Source: JAEZDP01 sp044508265 (GTDB taxonomy: Bacteria > Acidobacteriota > Vicinamibacteria > Vicinamibacterales > Vicinamibacteraceae). From it: a DNA stretch of 7,408 nt. The position numbers and the translations under genes are program-made. The stretch spans positions 1 to 7,408 of the forward strand of contig JBIQIB010000159.1 of assembly GCA_044508265.1 (NCBI GenBank), given 5' to 3'. Positions 1-5,409 of this stretch are shown piece by piece; within the stretch, counting starts at the first letter, position 1; each line of letters begins with the position of its first letter. Under the pieces are notes generated by a model that saw nothing but the letters and a program-made list of their open reading frames with translations, was not told where the DNA came from and did no database searches.

Positions 1-1340
1 GCGCCGGCGCCCACTTCGGCGACACCCGCGTTCTCGACCCGCTGCGCCGTGAGCTGCAGCAGCGCCTTCACCTCGTGCGGCGCCAGCGTCGGCCGGGCCT
101 CGAGCACCAGGGCCGCCACGCCGGCCACCATCGCCGCCGCCTGGCTCGTCCCCGAGAGCGTCTGGTAGAAGCGCGGCCCCGCGCCCGTCACCATCGCGTC
201 CTCGCGGCTGCCCAGCGTGCTCTTCGCCACGCCCGCCGACAGCACTCGACGCCCGGGCGCAGCAACGTCCGGCTTCAGGAACTGGTCGATCGCCGTCATC
301 CCACGGCTGCTCCAGTCCGTCGGCCGATCGTCGCTGCGCTCGGGTGTGCCCATCGTGTCGAGCGCCCCCACCGTGATCGCCGACGGCGCGTTGCCCGGCG
401 ACGTGATGCCGTCCCGCACACGCGTGCCGTCCGGCAGCGTGCCCCAGTTGCCCGCCGAGGTCACCACCACCAGGCCCGCCGACACCGCCCGCTCCACCGC
501 CTGGACGAGCGGGTCGTCCTGCCAGCTCTCGAGCACCGCCTTGCCGAGCGAGAGGTTGATGACCCGGAGCTGGTACAGCTCGCGATTGGCGATGACCCAG
601 TCGATGGCCTCGATGACCGTGCTCGTCTCGCCGCTGCCGGCCTCGTCGAGCACCTTCAGGCTGACGAGGTGCGCGCCCGGCGCGACGCCGCTGAAGCGTC
701 CGGCGCCCCGCACCACCGCGCCCGCGATGATCCCCGCCACGTGCGTGCCGTGGCCATACGTGTCGTCACCACGCCCCCGGATGCCGACGAAGTCGACCGA
801 GGCCACGACGCGTCCGGCAAGCGCCTCGTGACGCGCCAGGATCCCGGAGTCGATCACCGCCACGCCCACGCCCCGACCCGTCACGCCGTCCACGCCGAGC
901 AGCCCCGCCCACGCCTGGTCGGCGCCGAGCGACACGACCTCGTTGGCCATGTTCGCGAAGACGCGCGCATCTTCTGCCACGACCGGCACCGCCGGGTCGC
1001 TGCTCAACGCCTCGAGGGACGCAGAATCTGCGACCTCCACCACGACGCCCGAGGGAAGCACCTTGCGCACCGGGAGCCCGTGGCGCGCGGCCAGCGCCCG
1101 CATCTCACGCGGCGAACCCGACAGGATGACGGGCTTCGTGCGTCCGGCGGCGACCGCCTGCGACAGCCCGCGCGACAGGCGCGCACGGTGACCGGGCTGG
1201 CCCTCCGCGGCGACAGGAAGGGTGAGCAGCACGAAGGCCACGGACACCCAGACGACCGTGCGGCGGATGGACCAGACCACGGTGGGGAGGAAGGACGACC
1301 GCGCCGGCGCGCGGAGGATGGAGGCAGTGGTGGTGCGCAT
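1..1340 (-). CDS. Secreted subtilisin-like serine protease (S8 family), C-terminus cut by window edge
   Basis: The minus strand reads open from an ATG at 1340 to the left edge: 446 complete codons and no stop, so the gene is partial. Residues about 20-45 form a basic then hydrophobic export signal (R26-R27, then VVWVSVAFVLLTLPVAA). Residues about 50-130 look like an I9-type inhibitory propeptide. The peptidase domain has the full S8 triad: D164 in VIDSGI, H197 in GHGTHVAG and S399 in SGTSQAAAMVAG, with the oxyanion Asn at N298 in TSAGN. The D-H spacing (33) is typical of subtilisins; the H-S spacing (202) is longer than in subtilisin BPN', implying inserted loops. The product should be a secreted, self-processed endopeptidase that degrades extracellular protein. 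No clear Shine-Dalgarno precedes the ATG; it was chosen because it sits just ahead of the signal sequence. The gene diverges from the ABC importer. Family assignment is very secure; substrate is unknown. Confidence 0.95.
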   Translation of the reverse strand, partial: MRTTTASILRAPARSSFLPTVVWSIRRTVVWVSVAFVLLTLPVAAEGQPGHRARLSRGLSQAVAAGRTKPVILSGSPREMRALAARHGLPVRKVLPSGVVVEVADSASLEALSSDPAVPVVAEDARVFANMANEVVSLGADQAWAGLLGVDGVTGRGVGVAVIDSGILARHEALAGRVVASVDFVGIRGRGDDTYGHGTHVAGIIAGAVVRGAGRFSGVAPGAHLVSLKVLDEAGSGETSTVIEAIDWVIANRELYQLRVINLSLGKAVLESWQDDPLVQAVERAVSAGLVVVTSAGNWGTLPDGTRVRDGITSPGNAPSAITVGALDTMGTPERSDDRPTDWSSRGMTAIDQFLKPDVAAPGRRVLSAGVAKSTLGSREDAMVTGAGPRFYQTLSGTSQAAAMVAGVAALVLEARPTLAPHEVKALLQLTAQRVENAGVAEVGAG

Positions 1341-1376
1341 AAGTGGACTACAGGGAGAAGCGGGTGTTTCCGAAGC

Positions 1377-1386
1377 GGGACGTCCC
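1377..1386. promoter_or_regulatory. Perfect 10-bp palindrome GGGACGTCCC upstream of the protease gene
   Basis: GGGACGTCCC is a perfect inverted repeat lying 37-46 bp upstream of the protease ATG. The half-site CGTCCC recurs at 1405-1410, 24 bp after its first copy at 1381-1386. The position suits an operator or activator site for the protease promoter. No matching regulator is visible, and a 10-bp palindrome can arise by chance in GC-rich DNA. Confidence 0.3.
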
Positions 1387-1461
1387 TGCGGGTGAGGAAA
1401 TTCTCGTCCCGGAAGGTGAAGAGTCGCCCAGCTGGCAGACTCGCAATACACGGCGCGTGCC

Positions 1462-1563
1462 ATGCTGCAGAAATTGCCATTCTCGGCCGATAAGGTCCAA
1501 GAGGCTCGTTGGGACGAGCTGCAGAAATTACAAGGTCAGTGGCTCCCGGCACGGTCCGAGTAG
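1462..1563 (+). CDS. Possible small ORF or gene remnant (33 aa), unrecognised
   Basis: An ATG at 1462 opens a 33-codon frame ending at TAG 1561-1563. The peptide is Lys/Glu/Gln/Leu-rich and would form an amphipathic helix; it contains LQKL twice (residues 2-5 and 20-23) because GCTGCAGAAATT is repeated 54 bp apart, a whole number of codons. The frame is open further upstream to a TGA at 1417-1419 without another ATG. There is no Shine-Dalgarno. It uses AAA, TTG, TTA and CAA codons that the neighbouring genes avoid, so it is either foreign, a decayed fragment, or not coding. It ends 3 nt before the hairpin pair ahead of the importer, so a leader-peptide role is conceivable. I do not recognise the sequence. 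Confidence 0.2.
   Translation: MLQKLPFSADKVQEARWDELQKLQGQWLPARSE
1464..1529 (+). repeat. Direct repeat GCTGCAGAAATT, two copies 54 bp apart
   Basis: The 12-mer GCTGCAGAAATT occurs at 1464-1475 and again at 1518-1529. The first copy is part of the longer word GCAGAAATTGCCAT (1467-1480), which also occurs at 5313-5326 beyond the ABC operon. The words are AT-rich against the local background, making coincidence less likely. Confidence 0.65.
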
Positions 1564-1565
1564 CA

Positions 1566-1618
1566 GAGCTGGGTGACAGGAGACTCTTGCGTCCAGCTCA
1601 GCAATGGACGATGCTGAG
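1566..1618 (+). promoter_or_regulatory. Two overlapping, mutually exclusive hairpins in the importer leader
   Basis: GAGCTGG at 1566-1572 pairs perfectly with CCAGCTC at 1593-1599 (20-nt loop). CTCAGCA at 1597-1603 pairs perfectly with TGCTGAG at 1612-1618 (8-nt loop ATGGACGA). The strands share 1597-1599, so in a transcript both could not form completely at once, which is the geometry of an attenuator-like switch. Neither is followed by a T-tract, so classic intrinsic termination is not supported. They only matter if transcription starts upstream of 1566. Confidence 0.35.
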
Positions 1619-1631
1619 GCGCGGTATCGGC

Positions 1632-1655
1632 TAAGATCTTGGCCGGTCCGGCCAA
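1632..1655 (+). promoter_or_regulatory. Candidate -10 box with adjoining 17-bp palindrome
   Basis: TAAGAT at 1632-1637 resembles a sigma-70 -10 box, without a convincing -35 element. TTGGCCGGTCCGGCCAA at 1639-1655 follows directly and is a perfect palindrome with 8-bp arms around a central T. If TAAGAT is used, transcription would begin about 1643-1645, inside the palindrome, which would then be well placed as a repressor operator. The same transcript would start downstream of TTG 1639 and so exclude it as the importer start codon. Confidence 0.35.
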
Positions 1656-1677
1656 CTTCTTGACCGATCCGACATCC

Positions 1678-3384
1678 GTGAGCCGCACCGCGACCCGCCT
1701 GCTCCTGCTGGCCGTGGCGTGTGCCGTCGGCGTCACCCTCCTCCTCTGGGTACAGCGCCTCCGCACGCCAGACGGCCCTGCCGAGGCCACCATCCTGGCG
1801 GCAACACGGGCCGAGCCCGTCACGTTCAACCCCCTCGTCGCCTCCGACCTCGCCTCGCTCACCGTTACCCGGCTCATCCACACCACGCTCGTCCAGATCG
1901 ACCACCAGACCCAGGAGGTCGTCCCCGCCCTCGCCAGGTCCTGGACCGCCTACCCCGACGGACGGCGGTACCGGCTGACGCTCGACCCGGCCGCGCGCTT
2001 CTCCGACGGCGAGCCCGTGACGGCCGCCGACGTCCGCTTCTCCTTCGACGCGGTCTATCACCCCACCGTCAAGAGCACGCTCGCCAGCGGCCTGCTCGTC
2101 GGGGGCGAACCGATCGCCGTGACCGAGGTCGACAGCCACACGGTGGATCTGACCTACCCGGCCCCCTATGGCCCCGGCCTCCGCCCGCTCCACTCGCTGC
2201 CGATCCTGCCGGCGCATCGCCTGCGCGACGCGCTCGAGGCCGGCACGCTGCGTGACGCCTGGGCGCTGACGACACCGCCGGCCGAAATCGTTGGCGCGGG
2301 GCCGTTCGCGCTCGACCGCATCACGCCCGGCGTGGCCGTGCTCGTCACCAGGCAGCCTCACGCCTGGCAGCGCGACGCGCGCGGCAGACAGCTGCCGCGC
2401 GTCACCCGGCTCGAACTGCGGCTGATGGCGTCGCAGGACGCCGAGATGCTGGCCCTGGCCTCGGGCGAGCTCGACATCCCCACGGCGGGACTCCGGCCGG
2501 AGGACGTGCCCGAGGCACGACGCCTCGCCGAAGAGGGCGTGCTGCAGCTGACCGAGCTCGGCGTGTCGCTGGCGCCCGACCTGCTCTGGTTCAATCTCGC
2601 CCCGGAGGCGCGCGCGACCCGCGGGAAGCCGTGGCTGCGCGAGCGCGCCCTGCGCGAAGCCATCGCGCACGCCGTGGACCGCCAGGCGTTCATCGACGCG
2701 GTGTTCCACGGCGAAGCCGAAGTCGTCACGAGTCCGGTGACGCCGGGCAACCACCAGTGGCACGTCGAGGACATCGAGCCGCGCGAGTTCTCCCGCGAGC
2801 GGGCCGCGTCGCTGCTCGACGGCCTCGGCCTCGTCGATCGCGACGGCGACGGCCTGCGCGACGATCCTGCCGGCCGCAGGGCGAGCTTCGCGGTGCTGGT
2901 CCAGCAGGGGCACTCGTCGCGCCAGCGCGCCATGACGGTGCTGCAGGAAGCACTCCGACAGGTCGGCCTCCACATGGACATCGTCGCGCTCGACGCGCGC
3001 AGCCTGTTCGGCCGCCTGGGCGAAGGAACCTACGAGGCCATCTACCACGCGCTGCCGGCCACCGACACCGACCCGGCCGGCTACGGCGAGTTCTGGCTGT
3101 CGTCCGGGCAGCTGCACCTGTGGCACCCCGGCCAGGCGTCGCCGGCGACGGCGTGGGAAGCGGAGATGGACCGCCTCTTTCTCGCGCACGTCGCCACGAC
3201 CGACCTCGACGACAGGACACGCCTGTTCGGCGACGTCCTGCGCCTGCACCATCGCGAGCTGCCGACCATCGCGTTCGCGGCGCCGCGGGTGCACGCCGCC
3301 GTCAGCAGCCGGCTGACAGGCGTCCGCCCGGGCCTCCTCGCCCCGCCCGTGCTGTGGCAGGCTGCCGAGATCGGAGTACGGTAA
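1678..3384 (+). CDS. ABC importer substrate-binding protein, family 5 (peptide/nickel type)
   Basis: This is the periplasmic receptor of a Dpp/Opp-type importer, 568 residues from GTG 1678, near the usual 500-600. Residues 8-25 (LLLLAVACAVGVTLLLWV) form a signal or membrane anchor; C15 follows A-V-A, an imperfect lipobox, so lipidation is uncertain. The body starts at about residue 38 with ATILAATRAEPVTFNPL, the usual SBP_bac_5 opening. The family signature FSDGEPVTAADVRFSFDAVY begins at F108, and a DRDGDG turn (387-392) matches the acidic G-D-G segment common late in these proteins. An in-frame TTG at 1639 would add 13 residues, but they precede the signal sequence and overlap a palindrome. 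Neither start has a Shine-Dalgarno. The permease gene follows after 5 nt. The ligand is probably an oligopeptide, but the family also binds nickel and sugars, so this is not settled. Confidence 0.92.
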   Translation: MSRTATRLLLLAVACAVGVTLLLWVQRLRTPDGPAEATILAATRAEPVTFNPLVASDLASLTVTRLIHTTLVQIDHQTQEVVPALARSWTAYPDGRRYRLTLDPAARFSDGEPVTAADVRFSFDAVYHPTVKSTLASGLLVGGEPIAVTEVDSHTVDLTYPAPYGPGLRPLHSLPILPAHRLRDALEAGTLRDAWALTTPPAEIVGAGPFALDRITPGVAVLVTRQPHAWQRDARGRQLPRVTRLELRLMASQDAEMLALASGELDIPTAGLRPEDVPEARRLAEEGVLQLTELGVSLAPDLLWFNLAPEARATRGKPWLRERALREAIAHAVDRQAFIDAVFHGEAEVVTSPVTPGNHQWHVEDIEPREFSRERAASLLDGLGLVDRDGDGLRDDPAGRRASFAVLVQQGHSSRQRAMTVLQEALRQVGLHMDIVALDARSLFGRLGEGTYEAIYHALPATDTDPAGYGEFWLSSGQLHLWHPGQASPATAWEAEMDRLFLAHVATTDLDDRTRLFGDVLRLHHRELPTIAFAAPRVHAAVSSRLTGVRPGLLAPPVLWQAAEIGVR

Positions 3385-3389
3385 GTGCC

Positions 3390-4274
3390 ATGCTGCGAGT
3401 GGCGGCGCTCCGCCTCCCGTTCTTCGCGGCGCTGGTGGCCAGCGCGTTCTTCGGCGCGTTCCTGCTGACGGCCCTCGCGCCGGGCGACGCCGCGTACCAG
3501 GCCCTCGGACGCGGCACCGACGCCTACGACGCGGAACGCGCACGCCTGGGCGTCGATCGTCCCGTCGGCGAGCGCTTACGCACGCGGCTGCGGCGGATGA
3601 TGAGGCTCGACCTCGGCACGTCGGCGCGGTTCGGCGTCCCCGTGCTGCCGCTGGTGGCCGAGCGCGCCGGCCGCACGCTCCTCGCCGGATCCCTGGCCCT
3701 CGGGGTGGCGCTGGCGGTCGGCATTCCCGCGGGCCTTGCGAGCGCGCGGTTGCGGCGTCCGCTCGTACGGCGCCTCGCCGGTGCTGCGGCGCTCGTCGTC
3801 GTCTCGGTGCCGTCGCTGGTGCTGGCGATGGTGCTGGCGGTGCTGTTCGCGCGCCTGCGCGTGCCCACGCTGCTGGTGGTGGTGCTCGCCCTGGCGCTGC
3901 CGGCGGCGGCGCTGGTGGAACGCCTGCAGGCCAGCGCGTTTCGCGACGTGATGGCAGGTCCTTACGCACGCGCGGCACGGGCGCGCGGTCTCTCGGAACG
4001 CCAGGCCGCATGGCGCCATGCGTGGCCGCTGTCGCTGCCGGCCGTCCTGGGAGTGCTGTCCCTCGTCGGCAGCCAGTTGGTCAGCGGGTCGCTGGCGGTG
4101 GAACTCGTGACGGGGTGGCCGGGCCTCGGGCGCCTCACGTACGACGCGCTGCTGGCGCGAGACGCAGACCTGGCCGCTGCCTGCGCCGCCGCGGCTGCGA
4201 TGCTCGTCGGCCTCGTCGTGCTCCTCGCCGACATCGTCCAGGCGGCCGTCGACCCGCGCGTCACGCCGTCATGA
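3390..4274 (+). CDS. ABC importer inner-membrane permease, DppB/OppB type
   Basis: First membrane subunit of the importer, 294 residues, slightly shorter than the usual 305-335. Six hydrophobic segments can be read at about residues 9-30, 92-115, 128-151, 154-173, 212-236 and 259-283. The family segment DLGTS, followed by a V-P-V-L-P-L stretch and then ERAGRTLLAGSLALG, precedes TM2. The cytoplasmic EAA loop that contacts the ATPase is PYARAARARGL (191-201), followed by SERQAAWRHAWPLSLPAVL, matching the consensus of an EAA block, then Gly, then LP. The ATG lies 5 nt after the binding-protein stop, and the last codons overlap the next gene as ATGA, indicating translational coupling. The loop is intact, so an ATPase partner is expected although none is encoded next to it. 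Confidence 0.93.
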   Translation: MLRVAALRLPFFAALVASAFFGAFLLTALAPGDAAYQALGRGTDAYDAERARLGVDRPVGERLRTRLRRMMRLDLGTSARFGVPVLPLVAERAGRTLLAGSLALGVALAVGIPAGLASARLRRPLVRRLAGAAALVVVSVPSLVLAMVLAVLFARLRVPTLLVVVLALALPAAALVERLQASAFRDVMAGPYARAARARGLSERQAAWRHAWPLSLPAVLGVLSLVGSQLVSGSLAVELVTGWPGLGRLTYDALLARDADLAAACAAAAAMLVGLVVLLADIVQAAVDPRVTPS

Positions 4275-5233
4275 GGATCGGCGGCGCGAGAGCTGCGGGA
4301 CTCGTCCTGCTCGGACTGACGGTGCTGTCCGCGGTGGCCGCGCCCGTGCTGTCGCCGACGCCGTCGGCGGCGCAGCATCCCAGCCATCCCTTTGCGCCCC
4401 CGATGCTCCCGCGGGTGCGCGACGCCGAGGGGAACTGGCGCGCGCCGTACATTCCGCGGTTGATCCTGACGGATCGGCTTGCGCACGCCTACGCGCAGGG
4501 TGACGTGCTGCCGCTGCGATGGTTCACGGAAGGCCGCCTCGTGACGAGCGCCGACGCGAGTCATCCGCTCCTCCTGCTCGGCGCCGACGGACTGGGGCGT
4601 GACGTGTGGTCACGCCTGCTGCACGGCGGCCGCTACTCGCTCGGGCTGGCCGCGACGGCTGTCGTCGGGGCGACGCTGCTGGGACTGGCCGTCGGCCTCG
4701 TCGCCGGATGGCGCAGCGGCTGGACGGACGCCGCGTTGATGGGCCTGAGCGATCTGCTCGTCGTACTGCCGGCGTTGTACGTCATCCTGCTGTTCCGGGC
4801 CGCGCTGCCGCTCGTCCTCTCGCCCGCCGCGCTGTTCGCGCTGATGGCAGGCGTCCTGGCCCTTGCGGGCTGGCCGTCGGTCGCGCGGGGTGTCCGCGCG
4901 ATCGTGGTGGCCGAGCGCGGGCAGGCCTACGTCGAAGCGGCGCGCGGGTTCGGCGCGACGGGCTTCCACGTGCTGCGCCGGCATCTCCTGCCCGCCGTCC
5001 TGCCGTTCCTCGCCACCCAGGCCATCCTGCTGCTGCCGGCGTTCGTCGTGGCCGAGGCCACGCTGTCGTTCATCGGTCTCGGGTTCGCGGAGCCGACGCC
5101 GTCGTGGGGTACGCTGCTGCGCGACTCGTTCAATCTGCGGGTGCTGCGGGAGGCCCCCTGGCTCCTCGCACCAGCCGCGGCCATCGCCATCGTCACGATC
5201 GCCGCGAACCTCGTGCGGGAGGGCGACCGCTGA
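4271..5233 (+). CDS. ABC importer inner-membrane permease, DppC/OppC type with long periplasmic loop
   Basis: Second membrane subunit, 320 residues, starting inside the ATGA overlap with the upstream permease stop. TM1 covers about residues 8-28. The family hallmark LGADGLGRD (103-111) followed by VWSRLLHGGRYSLGLA leads into the core membrane domain. The EAA loop begins at AYVEAARGFGATG (219-231) and continues RRHLLPAVLP. The later signature ATLSFIGLGFAEPTPSWG is typical of DppC proteins. Between TM1 and LGADGLGRD there are about 75 residues, much longer than in ordinary DppC/OppC and more like YejE; this segment should be periplasmic and could touch the receptor. With the DppB-type subunit it would form the channel. 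No ATPase gene follows; a hairpin appears within 20 nt of the stop. Confidence 0.93.
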   Translation: MRIGGARAAGLVLLGLTVLSAVAAPVLSPTPSAAQHPSHPFAPPMLPRVRDAEGNWRAPYIPRLILTDRLAHAYAQGDVLPLRWFTEGRLVTSADASHPLLLLGADGLGRDVWSRLLHGGRYSLGLAATAVVGATLLGLAVGLVAGWRSGWTDAALMGLSDLLVVLPALYVILLFRAALPLVLSPAALFALMAGVLALAGWPSVARGVRAIVVAERGQAYVEAARGFGATGFHVLRRHLLPAVLPFLATQAILLLPAFVVAEATLSFIGLGFAEPTPSWGTLLRDSFNLRVLREAPWLLAPAAAIAIVTIAANLVREGDR

Positions 5234-5249
5234 GCTCGGACGGCACGGT

Positions 5250-5274
5250 CGGCCGGCCTGGTGTCCGCCGGCCG
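5250..5274 (+). terminator. GC-rich hairpin after the ABC operon, probable terminator
   Basis: CGGCCGGC (5250-5257) pairs perfectly with GCCGGCCG (5267-5274) around a 9-nt loop; two G-T wobbles and a G-C pair (to 5247/5277) can extend it. It begins 16 nt after the permease stop, the right place for an operon end. There is no T-tract, so it may be a U-less terminator, a Rho-assisted end, or merely a transcript-stabilising stem. Confidence 0.5.
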
Positions 5275-5280
5275 GTCAGG

Positions 5281-5293
5281 GCGATATGATCGC
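5281..5293 (+). promoter_or_regulatory. Candidate -10 box TATGAT within an inverted repeat
   Basis: TATGAT at 5285-5290 differs from the -10 consensus TATAAT at one base and sits in otherwise GC-rich DNA. It is embedded in GCGAT-ATG-ATCGC, a perfect 5-bp inverted repeat covering 5281-5293. No good -35 box lies 16-18 bp upstream, where the terminator-like stem sits. If used, the transcript would have a leader of about 110 nt carrying the hairpin at 5311-5325 and all three 29-bp-spaced repeats ahead of the aminotransferase. Confidence 0.4.
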
Positions 5294-5310
5294 GGGCGCA
5301 CGGCACAACG

Positions 5311-5326
5311 TGGCAGAAATTGCCAT
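5311..5326. repeat. Dispersed repeat GCAGAAATTGCCAT (second copy) forming a TGGCA/TGCCA stem
   Basis: TGGCA (5311-5315) and TGCCA (5321-5325) form an inverted repeat around GAAAT. The 14-mer GCAGAAATTGCCAT at 5313-5326 is identical, in the same orientation, to 1467-1480, so the two copies flank the importer operon about 3.85 kb apart. The first copy has lost one arm of the stem (CTGCA in place of TGGCA). It could be an operator, a small repeat family member, or an element remnant. Confidence 0.6.
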
Positions 5327-5337
5327 GCGATCGGGAG

Positions 5338-5409
5338 GAGACCTGACCCCATCCGTGGGCCGTTGCGAGACCTGACCCCAACGAGTGCCAATTGAGAGAC
5401 CTGACCCCA
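5338..5409 (+). repeat. Three direct repeats GAGACCTGACCCCA at exactly 29-bp spacing
   Basis: GAGACCTGACCCCA occurs without mismatch at 5338-5351, 5367-5380 and 5396-5409, separated by two unrelated 15-bp spacers. Copies 2 and 3 share a longer word, TTGNGAGACCTGACCCCA (17 of 18 identical), and copies 1 and 3 share a following T. The last base of copy 3 is the A of the aminotransferase ATG at 5409. The word AGACCTGACCCC and its complement are, from memory, frequent in intergenic DNA near REP-associated Y1 (RAYT) transposases in various soil bacteria; I cannot confirm that here and no transposase is present. Alternatives are a regulator array or a leader RNA feature. Confidence 0.85.

Larger units (their letters stand above)
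1341..1677. other. Divergent intergenic region between the protease and ABC importer genes
   Basis: This 337-bp stretch separates two divergent genes and must hold both promoters. Its base composition is visibly lower in GC than the flanking genes around 1390-1640, with words such as GAAATT and AATACA that are rare nearby. It contains a GGGACGTCCC palindrome near the protease start, two copies of GCTGCAGAAATT 54 bp apart, a possible 33-residue ORF, two overlapping hairpins and a 17-bp palindrome just ahead of the importer. I see no tRNA, known riboswitch or convincing full-length gene. A degraded gene or repeat element could account for the composition. Confidence 0.7.

Noticed and set aside
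75..1493. Long plus-strand reading frame of 472 codons opposite the protease
   Set aside because: Its product is Arg/His-rich with no family features, whereas the minus strand encodes a complete S8 triad. It is an antisense shadow caused by high GC.
1341..1640. Riboswitch (for example c-di-GMP) or other known structured RNA
   Set aside because: None of the conserved core sequences I know could be found; only simple stems are visible.
1639..1677. TTG 1639 as the binding-protein start
   Set aside because: The added 13 residues precede a normal signal sequence, the codon is part of a palindrome, and no ribosome site precedes it. It cannot be fully excluded.
1528..4011. Minus-strand reading frame of 827 codons
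   Set aside because: It runs opposite the binding protein and first permease, both well supported; composition is typical of GC-rich antisense frames.
5385..5408. GTG 5385 as the aminotransferase start
   Set aside because: It would encode eight extra residues from repeat DNA not expected in the family; tandem ATGs at 5409/5412 give the standard N-terminus.
5338..5409. CRISPR array
   Set aside because: Repeat 14 bp and spacers 15 bp are too short, only three units, and no cas genes are present.
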